Below, piece after piece: positions 24,555 to 37,395 of a stretch of 64,000 nucleotides of DNA. The first letter of the stretch is position 1, and each line of letters starts with the position of its first letter. Origin of the DNA: Saccharina japonica (Eukaryota; Sar; Phaeophyceae; Laminariales; Laminariaceae); the NCBI GenBank assembly GCA_008828725.1, contig MEHQ01004496.1:95523-159522 (forward strand). Direction: 5' to 3'. The notes under the pieces were generated by a model. That model did not search any database. It saw only the letters and a list, made by a program, of their open reading frames with translations, and had not been told where the DNA came from. The translations under genes and the position numbers were made by a program.

Positions 24555-24710
24555 CTTCGAATGATTCAACTTCGACCCTCCCGACAGGGCGGGGAGTACC
24601 TGACACCGCCCCTCCCTCTTCGCCTGCACAATGCCTATGTAAAGCTGAACACAGTTGACGGTAGAGAGCCACCCCTCCCCTACTTGTCAAAGTGAGTACA
24701 GGGCATTGTC
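24555..24710 (+). repeat. dispersed repeat family A, diverged copy
   Basis: The block CGACAGGGCGGGGAGTACCT, then GACACCGCCCCTCCCTC, then GCTGAACACAG..GACGGTAGA follows the same order as 1,831-1,910, but the long G run of that copy is interrupted here. Confidence 0.5.
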
Positions 24711-27700
24711 TGAAGTCATGCCGCCGTGCGCGTTATTCCAATTCGAGGTTATAACCCCCTACACTGCTGTAATTAGTTGGACATCTCATTTATCTCGTGA
24801 TTGTTAATGTATACTGTATGCTGTGCGCTGCTGTTTTCTGTGTTACTGCTGTGTGCGTATTTGACACCTACTTTCGGTACCCCCCCTACCCCCTTACTCA
24901 TGTACTGAGTACTGGGTAGCTCAATTTATGAATTTCACCCAAGCCTCACCGAAAAGTTAAAATATACCTGGTATATGTATACCACCAGGTATTGTACTTA
25001 CCGGGTGTATTGTATATATACCAATGGCTAGATTTTGTGTGAGTTATTGGATTTCCACCCCCGAGATATATGACGATTTGTATACGAGGACGACGGAGGG
25101 TATATCCGCACACGCAACACACGGCGACATGAAACAACAGTTTGACAAAAACCCTACGAGGTAAAACTAGCTAGGTAAAACTCAACGGACAGCATGCGCA
25201 TCAGGAAGCGCGCATGTTTGCGCATTTGGAGGTACTCGTTCGTACGTACGTCGTACGGGTAGCACAGTACACTGTATTCGGCTTTATTAGCTCATCTCAT
25301 ATTTACAGCAGTACTGTAGTATGAGTACTGTAGTATACTCTATGATTTTTGTACATTATCGCGCGGACGACGGAGGCGGCCTGTCCGCAGGAAAAATCCT
25401 TCAACACAATGTTAAAACATAATAAACAAACTGCTGGGATTACGGGTACTTCGTATATCGCCAGACAGCAAGCAGCAAACGATCGCCGCATTACGATAAT
25501 ATTACGGCGGGGTATCTCTCCTCGCGGTAAGTAATTGGTCTAGGAACGTGTCGTATTACCTTAGGAAGATCTACTATCATCATGCTTCGTCCTGTACTAC
25601 GTGTAACTTCGCCACAAAACCCCTGCCCCCTACGTATTAACAAAAAGCAACACATGCCAGCGATATAAATATATGTACTGTAGTACGTAAACGAATGAAA
25701 CCGGTTCCGTACCATGTGAAATGTGTGCTTCAATCGCATACTGGTATACCGGGGATGAATCCTAAACGTCCCCTGTTTTTGCGGATGTTTATCGTAAAAG
25801 CAGCCGAATTCTGGGTTTCGCGGTATTGCGCGAAAGCACGACAAGTAACAAGCAATTTTGACATAAATCCGAAATCTCTGGCAAACAGCACAGCATCAGC
25901 CGAATGTTTGACATCATGTATGTGACACGTAATCTCAGAAACAGAACGCCGGTGGAAGGCAAATTGTAGCGCCAGCCCCGAGCCACCATACCGCTACTGT
26001 ACCTATATACACAAGCATCGCCGTTCGACGTTGTAGACCAGAGCCTGCCGCCGCTGGACGGACATCTACTACTCTGTGCCTGCTGCAGTACTGTAGTAGT
26101 AGCTGTGAGTACCGTGGTTCGTCGAGCCTTGTGTGCCCGGTGCAGCAGCAGCAGCAGCAGCTAAACTCAAAGATGTCCAGACATCGTGTGTCTCGTCTTG
26201 CTTCGGCTGCCCTTCTGCTCCCAGGGGCTTATTGCGGTGTGTCTGCATCGGCTCTACGGGACGACCGCCAGGTACACTACACAGCAGCAGCAGCAGCAGT
26301 ACACTGGCTGGCAGGGTAGGGGGAGGGGGGCACAGCAGTTGACCAGTCTTGACAGAATACGTGCTTCATGCCCGGTATCAATTATTTCGTGGACGTACTA
26401 TTGATACTAGCGGTAGCAGCAGGTCCTGGAGGAGATGACTGAGAGTACATTGATCGACTGACGGCGTGCCTGGCGACGGTACGTAAATAGCAGGTTGCTG
26501 TGTACCAGGTACAACAGCAGTACAGCAGAGTGTTGGAGTGTTGACCTACGGTAACGCATATAGAAATACAACCTGCCGGCGAAGATGGGAGCTATGTATG
26601 ATACGTACTACAGTACTACCTGGAACGTATGTTGTTTTACCGTCCGATATGTGTGTATCATAGCCGTTACGTACCTGGCCTATCTTACCTACGAAGAACA
26701 GCTGTGAGTTGAGAGGATAATAGATGTCTACAGCTAGAATATTCCTCTGTACGAGTGGCATTACAGTAGTAGACAGCGAGCTACTGCGTGTACTAGGTTG
26801 GGCTTAACCTGGTATATGTTAGTTACAGCGGCGCCAGCTATTCTACTCTTTGGGATTCTTTGTTTATTATGGAAGGCTGCCTTGCTACACGATGCGCTGC
26901 TAGATTTCTTGAATCCACTCGCTCAGAGATATCATAGAGAGAGAGCGAGAGATAGCGAGGTGAGCAACCACTCGCCGTAACCAACCACGACACCGCTGTG
27001 AAGACAGCCGACCAGTCAATCGAAGCCAGTCATGTATTACCTGGCGTTAACAGCCAACTCGTATCACCCCAAACAAAGCATGGCCGTGCGTAAATATTTT
27101 GGACATACCAAACAGAGATAGACGCTGAGCACCACTCACTGTCGCTCCTGATCCTCGGCCCCCCTTGTGAACTCAATCAGCAATGTCACCACGAATAAGA
27201 CACCAGATATGTACTCGTACATCCCAGACGCCCCCCCCCGTTCAATTAAATAAAATTATTATCGTATTTCAAGTATATTGCTGGAACATTTTTTCGGAAT
27301 TTATGTTTTTCCCTCTGCCGCTTTGTTTCTTACGAGCCATATACTGCCTGTAGCATCACATGAATAAGCCGTCGACATGGAACTATACTATTAATAACAA
27401 TACGCACTCGTATTTTCGTACGGTAACTGGGTTGGTGTCTGGATCGCCAGCGATCCCGCCTCTACCCTGGAAACCCGCTCGACTTCTTGTGTGTCGGACA
27501 CGGCTATATTATACCCGAGGGTACACCTTTTATAACTACTCGTACTGCCTGCGGTAATGTGTGCCGTGTTGTTCTTGCTTGCTGCCGGAACCATAGGTAC
27601 TCGGGAGCCAGGAGGGCGGGAGAGGCGTCGTTCACCGCAGCTTGCAGACAACATGCACTGCCGCCGACGGGTTCACCGTCACATCAGACGTAAGCCTCAC

Positions 27701-27927
27701 CACTACTACTGTAGGCTGGATCATGTTCTACTTTTTGTTTTTGTCTTTACCGTACTACTGCTGTAGGCTGTGTTTTCTACGACCAACGTACTAATTGAAC
27801 TGCGCATCGGCAAGACTTGAGTGCGCAATGCAGTAAATAAGAGTCGGACGTAGACGTTTTCTAGAGGTGCTGACTATCCGACTTTTAATAGTTGGGTTTC
27901 GATATTGCTTGCTGCTCTCACATTAAC

Positions 27928-28050
27928 TAATCGCGAAAAAGATAGTCCGTGGTCACAGAACAGGGTCCGAGAAACTCTAGAGAGAGTGGAAGAATACCCC
28001 ACTGGGGATTCATAATGATACACGAAAAATATTGAGTACAACGCACACAG
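27928..28050 (+). repeat. dispersed repeat family C, copy 2
   Basis: It shares ATCGCGAAAAA, GTCACAGAACAGG and a following GAGTACAACG-type block with 6,070-6,180 in the same order and orientation, with many substitutions and small indels. Confidence 0.5.
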
Positions 28051-29774
28051 TTATTGGGGCACATGGTACGCTTCAACGAAGTGGAAGTGAAATCAATCCG
28101 ACGAAGGAAAAGTGTAGGAAGGACTGCTGAATGAGGCGTACATAGATCTTTACTATTTTGTATAATAGGTGTTAGTTATGGGCATGTCCTCCTCATTTAG
28201 TGAAAGCTGGTTTTGGCTAGCGAGCTCAATAAGTCGGCAAGTCGGCTGGGCATAGGCCGTGTTCGCCAGTGGATTCTTGCCGAGTAAAGTCAGTCAGTCG
28301 GTAAACCTCGCTTAATTTTTTATTTTTAGTCGTGAACTCCTACCGAATCATAGCTCTAGCGGTAAATTTTGTGGAGTTTTACAAAGGCCCCGGGGTATCT
28401 GGTCTAATTTATTTTCAGAATGGTCGGAATGGTTCAGAATCGCATTTTACGGGCTTTGTTTATTGAATAACAATGATACTCATTGATTCCACTTATCTAC
28501 ATGATATACTACGAGAGCCGCAAACAGCTCGTGTTCTTCCCCCCTTCATCCCAAAAGGTGGACCTTAAGGTTGTGCGAAACTCGGCGTGACTCACTCCGT
28601 CGTGCCGTGGATTTCAAATCTCAGCTGTGTTTTGATTTCTGTGATCCCGCCATACAATACAGCAGTAAAACTAAAATCATACGATACTCGTACACTGCTG
28701 TGGAATACGAGGTATTCGCACATACCAGGAATATAGCAAGCGATGTATGGAGGTCTGCCGGTGGAAAATCCGACTTCCTATATACCTATATCAGGCACTC
28801 AAAATAATGTTTCTGATGGATCTATATTCATCACTTAATTTTATTTTTTCAGCTCAAACAAAATAACATTTATTTGCAGCCCAGCCCGTCCGTGCCCTCT
28901 TCATTATGTGGCCGCCGGTCGTATGGCACCGCGCGCAACAAGGGTGCTAGAGAGCGGTCATCACATCACCTATATACAGCTAGCTGTACATGACACTCGT
29001 ACCTCGTATTGGAGTATCGACTATTCAATTGGTTCAACTCACAGCTGACGTATTTATATTACTTTATTTAATACGAGACAATAATATTACTGCTCCCGAG
29101 TGTCTGAGGCTCTTGTCGGCGTCCCGTACTACCAAGTACGAAGTCTAGTACTACATCTGGTACGAGTACTTTGTATAAATGCTTGGCCCAGATAAAAAAC
29201 AGTGTTTCTCTCCACCAAAACGGCCAAGTTTGAAAAATCGCCGAATGTGTTGCCGTTTATCTATAATTCCGATTGTGAACAGAACATCAAGTATCGATCG
29301 AGAATCGGATTTTTCATCTCGCCCATTCTGTGAAAACACTAAATAGCAAATATGTGGCTATTGGTTTACAAGTTATATTCCGGGAAAATATGTACCAGGT
29401 ACGCTAGCTGAGGTACGTCGAATACATTTGATGTTGCGAAGACCATTCGAAAAAATGATAAACCGGATTCATGAGCGAAATAAACCGAAAGTGTGCAGGA
29501 AGATCCTTGTCTTTGATTACTCTTAAACAACAATCGAAAAAGCATAACCAAGGGGAACAAAAACAAAATGGAAACCTACACGACACGAAATCAACTAAGA
29601 CTGGGTGCTGCCGATAAGAAAAATATTCAAGTACCTTTTCTTTATACTCGAAATAATTTTCATTGGTGGCTCAGCTTGTTTGTGAGACTCACGGTTTCAT
29701 TAGCCATAGTCGCCAAGACGATGCAAACCCTCTCGTAAGTAAAAACCAGAATAGCCAGGCAAATTTTAGATGCT

Positions 29775-30682
29775 ACGGGACAGCTCACGGGGACTTTAAT
29801 TACGCGGGTGAAGCCCGCGCAATACTCATGAAACTCCTGTTCTGGCAGGTTCAGGAGACAGCTCTTTTATGAGAATCCTCGGTAGACATCAATCGACAAA
29901 TCCAACGACCCCGTCATGAGCTCTGAACGGATCACGCTGGTTAATGGCTCCGACCCACCCTAGTGTTACAGTGCTCATGCCTTGATCGGTGATACGTGGC
30001 GCGGGCCGGTCAGGCATCTGGTAAAAAATCATTCGACCGCTGGTGTGTAGAAAACAGACGACACCAAATCTTGATATCTCGCTGATCGCAAGAAATATAC
30101 CGTTTTTCATGTTTGACATCGATCGACAAATCCAGCGACTGCGTCATGGAATCTGAACGGATCGCACTGGTTAGAGGCTCCGACCCACCCTAGTGTTACA
30201 GTGCTCCCCTCTCGGTGGATGGTATGTGGCGGGCGCCGGCCAGGCGTCTGATAAAAATGTATTTGGCAGCCAATGTGTTGGAAACAGACGAAAAAACTCT
30301 CGATTCGTCTCCGATGGCCAAAAACAGCACTTTTTGAAGGTTTAGACGAAGATCATATGACGTGGCAGGCAACCTCTCTCCTCCTAGACTACGGATCGCA
30401 ATGATACCTTCGAGATCCTTATGTATACTCACTGGCCTTGCCCGNTACGAAGTGGGTTAATCGTGGGTTGAGTATTTGTGGAGATCGAAGGTCAATCGTC
30501 GCATGGCTGTCGCGTGAGTGATGCGGTGTTTTCGTGCTGTGGGCTTGTTCGTGTGCGGCGTGATTTCGCCATCTGGCTGGCGTGGCTCCCGTTAATACAG
30601 CGATTTGATTGGTAGATAGCTGCCGTGGCTCCCGTTAATAAAGCGATTTGATTGGTAGATGGCTGGCGTTTTCTGTCCCGTG
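29775..30682 (-). mobile_element. tandem unit 1 (most diverged)
   Basis: The left end is imperfect (TACGGGACAG in place of CACGGGACAG) and the hairpin is GCGGGTGAAGCCCGC. The minus-strand frame at 29,889-30,119 is shorter than in the other units because a stop replaces its downstream part. This unit is probably the oldest, or the edge of an array that homogenised internally. Confidence 0.6.
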
Positions 30683-30718
30683 TAGTTATAGACTTGCCGT
30701 CTAAGGAAATTTTAACGT

Positions 30719-31627
30719 CACGGGACAGCTCGCGGGGACTTTAATTACGCGGGCGAAGCCCGCGCAATACTCATGAAACTCCTGTTCTGGCAGGTTCTGG
30801 AGACAGTTTTTTTATGAGAATCCTCGGTAGACATCGATCGACAAACCCAACGACCCTGTCATGAACTCTGAACGGATCACGCTGGTTAATGGCTCCGACC
30901 CACCCTAGTGTTACAGTGCTCATGCCTCGATCGGTGATACGTGGCGCGGGCCGGTCAGGCATCTGGTAAAAAAACATTCGACCGCTGGTGTGTAGAAAAC
31001 AGACGACACCAAATCTTGATATCTCGCTGATCGCAAGAAATATACCGTTTTTCATGTTTGACATCGATCGACAAATCCAGCGACTGCGTCATGAAATCTG
31101 AACGGATCGCACTGGTTAGACGCTCCGACCCACCCTAGTGTTACAGTGCTCCCCTCTCGGTGGATGGTATGTGGCGGGCGCCGGCCAGGCGTCTGATAAA
31201 AATGTATTTGGCAGCCAATGTGTTGGAAACAGACGAAAAAACTCTCGATTCGTCTCCGATGGCCAAAAACAGCACTTTTTGAAGGTTTAGACGAAGATCA
31301 TATGACGTGGCAGGCAACCTCTCTCCTCCTAGACTACGGATCGCAATGATACCTTCGAGATCGTTATGTATACTCACTGGCCTTGCCCGGTACGAAGTGG
31401 GTTAATCGTGGGTTGAGTATTTGTCGAGATCGAAGGTCAATCGTCGCATGGCTGTCGCGTGAGTGATGCGGTGTTTTCGTGCTGTGGGCTTGTTGGTGTG
31501 CGGCGTGATTTCGCCATCTGGCTGGCGTGGCTCCCGTTAATACAGCGATTTGATTGGTAGATAGCTGCCGTGGCTCCCGTTAATAAAGCGATTTGATTGG
31601 TAGATGGCTGGCGTTTTCTGTCCCGTG
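30719..31627 (-). mobile_element. tandem unit 2 with 10-bp perfect inverted ends
   Basis: CACGGGACAG at 30,719-30,728 and CTGTCCCGTG at 31,618-31,627 bound 909 bp. The minus-strand frames are at 30,771-31,064 (contains VTLGWVGAINQRDPFRVHD) and 31,141-31,377 (contains KYIFIRRLAGARHIPSTERG). The two arise from the internal duplication, since both lead into the CCACCCTAGTGTTACAGTGC block. No transposase, Rep or helicase motif is visible, so a unit would be non-autonomous. Confidence 0.6.
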
Positions 31628-33537
31628 TAGTTATAGACTTGCCGTCTCAGGCAAATTTTTAACGTCACGGGACAGCTCGCGGGGACTTTAATTACGCGGG
31701 CGAAGCCCGCGCAATACTCATGAAACTCCTGTTCTGGCAGGTTCTGGAGACAGTTTTTTTATGAGAATCCTCGGTAGACATCGATCGACAAACCCAACGA
31801 CCCTGTCATGAACTCTGAACGGATCACGCTGGTTAATGGCTCCGACCCACCCTAGTGTTACAGTGCTCATGCCTCGATCGGTGATACGTGGCGCGGGCCG
31901 GTCAGGCATCTGGTAAAAAAACATTCGACCGCTGGTGTGTAGAAAACAGACGACACCAAATCTTGATATCTCGCTGATCGCAAGAAATATACCGTTTTTC
32001 ATGTTTGACATCGATCGACAAATCCAGCGACTGCGTCATGAAATCTGAACGGATCGCACTGGTTAGACGCTCCGACCCACCCTAGTGTTACAGTGCTCCC
32101 CTCTCGGTGGATGGTATGTGGCGGGCGCCGGCCAGGCGTCTGATAAAAATGTATTTGGCAGCCAATGTGTTGGAAACAGACGAAAAAACTCTCGATTCGT
32201 CTCCGATGGCCAAAAACAGCACTTTTTGAAGGTTTAGACGAAGATCATATGACGTGGCAGGCAACCTCTCTCCTCCTAGACTACGGATCGCAATGATACC
32301 TTCGAGATCGTTATGTATACTCACTGGCCTTGCCCGGTACGAAGTGGGTTAATCGTGGGTTGAGTATTTGTCGAGATCGAAGGTCAATCGTCGCATGGCT
32401 GTCGCGTGAGTGATGCGGTGTTTTCGTGCTGTGGGCTTGTTGGTGTGCGGCGTGATTTCGCCATCTGGCTGGCGTGGCTCCCGTTAATACAGCGATTTGA
32501 TTGGTAGATAGCTGCCGTGGCTCCCGTTAATAAAGCGATTTGATTGGTAGATGGCTGGCGTTTTCTGTCCCGTGTAGTTATAGACTTGCCGTCTAAGGCA
32601 AATTTTTAACGTCACGGGACAGCTCGCGGGGACTTTAATTACGCGGGCGAAGCCCGCGCAATACTCATGAAACTCCTGTTCTGGCAGGTTCTGGAGACAG
32701 TTTTTTTATGAGAATCCTCGGTAGACATCGATCGACAAACCCAACGACCCTGTCATGAACTCTGAACGGATCACGCTGGTTAATGGCTCCGACCCACCCT
32801 AGTGTTACAGTGCTCATGCCTCGATCGGTGATACGTGGCGCGGGCCGGTCAGGCATCTGGTAAAAAAACATTCGACCGCTGGTGTGTAGAAAACAGACGA
32901 CACCAAATCTTGATATCTCGCTGATCGCAAGAAATATACCGTTTTTCATGTTTGACATCGATCGACAAATCCAGCGACTGCGTCATGAAATCTGAACGGA
33001 TCGCACTGGTTAGACGCTCCGACCCACCCTAGTGTTACAGTGCTCCCCTCTCGGTGGATGGTATGTGGCGGGCGCCGGCCAGGCGTCTGATAAAAATGTA
33101 TTTGGCAGCCAATGTGTTGGAAACAGACGAAAAAACTCTCGATTCGTCTCCGATGGCCAAAAACAGCACTTTTTGAAGGTTTAGACGAAGATCATATGAC
33201 GTGGCAGGCAACCTCTCTCCTCCTAGACTACGGATCGCAATGATACCTTCGAGATCGTTATGTATACTCACTGGCCTTGCCCGGTACGAAGTGGGTTAAT
33301 CGTGGGTTGAGTATTTGTCGAGATCGAAGGTCAATCGTCGCATGGCTGTCGCGTGAGTGATGCGGTGTTTTCGTGCTGTGGGCTTGTTGGTGTGCGGCGT
33401 GATTTCGCCATCTGGCTGGCGTGGCTCCCGTTAATACAGCGATTTGATTGGTAGATAGCTGCCGTGGCTCCCGTTAATAAAGCGATTTGATTGGTAGATG
33501 GCTGGCGTTTTCTGTCCCGTGTAGTTATAGACTTGCC

Positions 33538-36244
33538 GGTCTAAAGGGCACGAAGGGAGTTCCACACGATTTTGTTCGCATTGTTGAGTAGGGGGCTCGT
33601 TTCAGGCACTGACACGCGGACAAGCCCATCGGACCTCCAGACATCGGACAAAACTGACCATGGTGTTCTACTTCACTTCCAGTGGTGAGGATCGATTGTT
33701 CTAGAGGTTAGCCTCGCTTTCGTCTTGCGTGTGGCTTGCTTGTAACGCCAGCATGACAAACGTTTGTAATTACTGGTACAGAGCACTTACGTAATATTTC
33801 CAACCTAAAAAAGTTGACGGAAATATAAGGATCGTTTAAATATGAATATGAACATAAAACTGTCCTTACATTTCCGTCCAGAGAGGTAGGGTCAACGTTT
33901 TGATCCTTGGTCGGGTAGACTTGTGCTTGTATCATACGTACGACACGATGTCGGTACAGTAAGCGACAGGGTTGCAGCGTGTACTCGTAGTCAAAGACGG
34001 GTACGTATGCTATGATACCAGGAGTCGGAGTATGTGCACGTCGGCTTGAGCTTCCGGATTTTACAGCAGACAGAAGCATGCGAATTGGAATCGAGATCGT
34101 ATACGTATGGTTGCTCGCTCGTGGGCAATCAGGACGATAAAAAGGCAGAGCGTTATTAGTTACAAGAACGGGTGGAATGAGGAGCGTGACAGACGCCTTC
34201 AAGTGGTCAAACTCCTAACTGCATTAAGCTACTGCGTTGTTGGCGGTTCTTCTCTTTTTGCTGTGTTCCTACAATAATCAATCGTGATTGATTGGATCGT
34301 TTTTGTTTTTAAGCGATTTGTGTCAGCACAAAAACCTTTTTTTCAGTGACCGGCAAGTAGTTGATGGGTGTTCGTGGTGGGTGAGAGAGTTACTGGGTGG
34401 GTCGGTTGGTCCCTGGGCTGGTAGTCCCACCATCGCCAACACCACCCACCAACATTTCTTGTTAAGCGATGCGTGTCAGCGCAACAACCTTGTACAGTGG
34501 GTATTAAGTGGATCGCTGGGCTGTGTGTGTTGGTGCATTATTATATGGAAACGACGAAAACTGGCAGGGCATCATGTATGTATTTGTACTACTACAATGC
34601 TGTGTACTGGGCAGGTCAAATACGTACGTAGGTGCAGGTATAATAATAAAAAGAAAAATGGTACAATGGTTCCAAGATCAAGTTATCGTAAAAAAATGAA
34701 ACAAAATTAAAGAAGAAAAAAAAAATGTTTGCAAAAACCGTACAGGTATTAGCAGCAGCAGCAGCAGATAATAAATGGGATGGACAAAAAAAAAAAAAAA
34801 AAAATGCTGCTGCTGCGGCCGCTGCTGTACGAGTACGTACCAGGAATATGAGCCCAGCGGTGGTCTGGTGTGACTTATCACCTATACCATGCATCGAGGA
34901 GGCTGGGAGCACGAACTATACGACCAAGCTTAGCCATCTTAAAACCACGTTCACCAGCCACCACAAGCAACAAGCTTCTCGTGCTCCTGTTGCTCGGCTG
35001 GTGGCGGTGGTGTTTGTGGTGTTCGTGGTGGTGGGGATGGTTGCTGGTACTACTGTCGTTTTTCCGTGTTGCTGCTGGTGGTACCTGCGTTCCCGAGAAA
35101 GGAGAGCACAACAAGGCAAGCCACACCATTACACCACCACACCACATGCTGCCACGACACCAACACCACCAGGACAGAGCTATTGCACGACTGCGCATCT
35201 TCCATATAGCTACTAGGTGGTAGTGGCGGTGCGGGTGGTGATGGTGTTTGGTGGTGGTGGTGGTGGTGATGGTAGTGGTGGTGTGGTGGTGGTGTGGTGT
35301 TGGTGTGGTGGTGGTGATGGGTGTTTTCTTGTGGTAATGCTCATCGTTGCTATTAATACGTACAACTGGTAGTTTGCTACTGCCGAAACATCCCAGTGAC
35401 AATTGCCACTGGTAACTAATTATCACCAGTCACTATGCGATGCTGCTGCTGCTGTATGCTGACGTTTTTTTCTCTCCCAAAAGGGCCAAAAAGAACGAAC
35501 CAAAGCACGTATACGTAGATGTTCGTTCGTGTTGGTTCAGCACACAAGTATTTTTCCAACGTGATGCATCGCAGATAAGACTGCTGCAGGTATTTGAGGT
35601 CGCGGCTCATTACCACCAATTACTAGTAACGCTCTGCCTTTTTATCGTCCTGATTGCCCACGAGCGAGCAACCATACGTATACGATCTCGATTCCAATTC
35701 GCATGCTTCTGTCTGCTGTAAAATCCGGAAGCTCAAGCCGACGTGCACATACTCCGACTCCTGGTATCATAGCATACGTACCCGTCTTTGACTACGAGTA
35801 CACGCTGCAACCCTGTCGCTTACTGTACCGACATCGTGTCGTACGTATGATACAAGCACAAGTCTACCCGACCAAGGATCAAAACGTTGACCCTACCTCT
35901 CTGGACGGAAATGTAAGGACAGTTTTATGTTCATATTCATATTTAAACGATCCTTATATTTCCGTCAACTGTTTTAGGTTGGAAATATTACGTAAGTACT
36001 CTGTACCAGTAATTACAAACGTTTGTCATGCTGGCGTTACAAGCAAGCCACACGCAAGACGAAAGCGAGGCTAACCTCTAGAACAATCGATCCTCACCAC
36101 TGGAAGTGAAGTAGAACACCATGGTCAGTTTTGTCCGATGTCTGGAGGTCCGATGGGCTTGTCCGCGTGTCAGTGCCTGAAACGAGCCCCCTACTCAACA
36201 ATGCGAACAAAATCGTGTGGAACTCCCTTCGTGCCCTTTAGACC
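33538..36244. mobile_element. 2.7-kb element with 622-bp terminal inverted repeats
   Basis: The left arm (33,538-34,160, starting GGTCTAAAGGG) is repeated as the reverse complement at 35,622-36,244 (ending CCCTTTAGACC), with very few mismatches or single-base indels. Each arm carries the same open frame read inward from the far end (33,708-34,202 minus; 35,703-36,074 plus), with DQNVDPTSLDGNVRTVLCSY in common. The 1.46-kb centre is low complexity: CAG, A19, GTG/TGG tracts and a hairpin CAATCAATCGTGATTGATTG. No transposase is recognised and no target duplication is seen. The left edge abuts the fourth macrosatellite unit, whose own end reads GTCTAAGG. It could be a non-autonomous long-TIR transposon or a recent inverted duplication. 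Confidence 0.8.
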
Positions 36245-37395
36245 TTTTGTGGACATGTGACCAAATTTGTGTGGGAACGTGGGAACGTACCCTAGCCGAA
36301 TTGCCGTGACCACCATCAAGCCTGGTACATGATATACACAGGTAAATATTTAGCATACAATGCGACCACTTGCCACACGAGAAGCGATGCTGCGATGCTG
36401 TGACGCTGCGAGATAATTATCTAAAATATGCGGCGCAACCTCTCTTTACATCATTTTCCAGTCCCACCTACCGCTCGTGCATGCTGCATCACCGCCTGTG
36501 TGCTACGTGCTACTGCTGTGTGAGACGCGACCTTGTTTGAGCCGTAGCCTCTCCGCTGCCCTTACTGCCCTTTCCTCCTTTCATGTGTTCGCATGTATGA
36601 ACTTGCAGGTACCTGATAGCTGAAGTACCATGCTCAAGAGATCGGCTGTGCTGGCGCTGCGCGCGAGACCCGCTAAGCTTGCTGCGGGGAGCAGGCGTGC
36701 AGTGTGGGTAGGTTTGATTGCCGAGTCGAGCGACTTACTGTTTGCATAACCATCACCATGCCTAGGGAGTCCATACAACAGTACAGTGATCCCGGGTGAC
36801 TCCACCCTTGGTAAGATCAAGGGCGTTCATGGCGTCGAGTGGGACTATCCTCCTGGATTGCTTTCTGTGCCTTATGACACCATGACACCTCAGGTCTACG
36901 GGTACATTACAAGTACTGAAAGCTGGTTCAATGACGTCACGCTTACTACACTGCTGTCGTATACCGGTATGATGATACCGGTGCCAGTTACTGGCAGGAG
37001 ACATCTCACAGCATGTATATGCTGGTATCATATGTAGGTGGTGCACAGGTTCACCAACCTAATCTTCTTCGTGTGAGGTTATTGTTGCTTTGCATTGGAT
37101 TGATAACATTAAACTCGTACTCGTATATAGCTGGATTGTGTAGAAGCGTAATAGCCAGGTCGTTGTTTAGAGAAACGATGTACTCGCACAAGTGTAGACT
37201 ATTAATATAGCCTTTAGCCTCTACCTAAAACAAGGCAACAAGCTTGCCTCAAACTTAGCGTATGCGCAGCCGAGAACATATGAAAGCACCACTCACCCCC
37301 ATTTTTTGCAGAAACGCGACTTGTTTCTGTATCGTCAGACCTCGGAGTCTTGGTAAGTGGCGACAACATATATATTTCGATAAAATCCTCGATCT
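36245..37395. other. non-coding stretch
   Basis: Short open frames only. The frame at 36,786-37,037 (plus) looks protein-like (contains VHGVEWDYPPGLLSVPYDT) but has no splice or family support. Confidence 0.4.

Larger units (their letters stand above)
23119..29754. other. long gene-poor stretch rich in short repeated words
   Basis: No gene is supported over 6.6 kb. It contains a copy of repeat family A (24,555-24,710), a copy of family C (27,928-28,050), a TACCTGGTATATGTATACCA palindrome near 24,965, two (CAG)n tracts at about 26,142-26,162 and 26,282-26,300, and many occurrences of TACTGTAGTA and GTACGAGTAC words, especially at 25,300-26,800. Confidence 0.45.
29755..33537 (-). repeat. macrosatellite: four head-to-tail units of about 947 bp
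   Basis: Units start at about 29,775, 30,720, 31,667 and 32,614 (steps 945, 947, 947). Units 2-4 are almost identical; unit 1 is the most diverged and contains an N at 30,425. Each unit is bounded by CACGGGACAG and its reverse complement CTGTCCCGTG about 909 bp apart, leaving a 38-bp linker. Just inside the left end is a hairpin, GCGGGCGAAGCCCGC. Each unit holds a diverged internal duplication (offset about 230 bp) and a 41-43-bp direct repeat near its right end. On the minus strand each unit keeps two open frames, of 97 and 78 codons. The fourth unit ends about 23 bp early, where an inverted-repeat element begins. Confidence 0.9.

Noticed and set aside
34725..35426. Plus and minus open frames in the centre of the 2.7-kb inverted-repeat element as a transposase
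   Set aside because: Their content is CAG, poly-A and GTG/TGG low-complexity translation, with no acidic catalytic triad or zinc finger.
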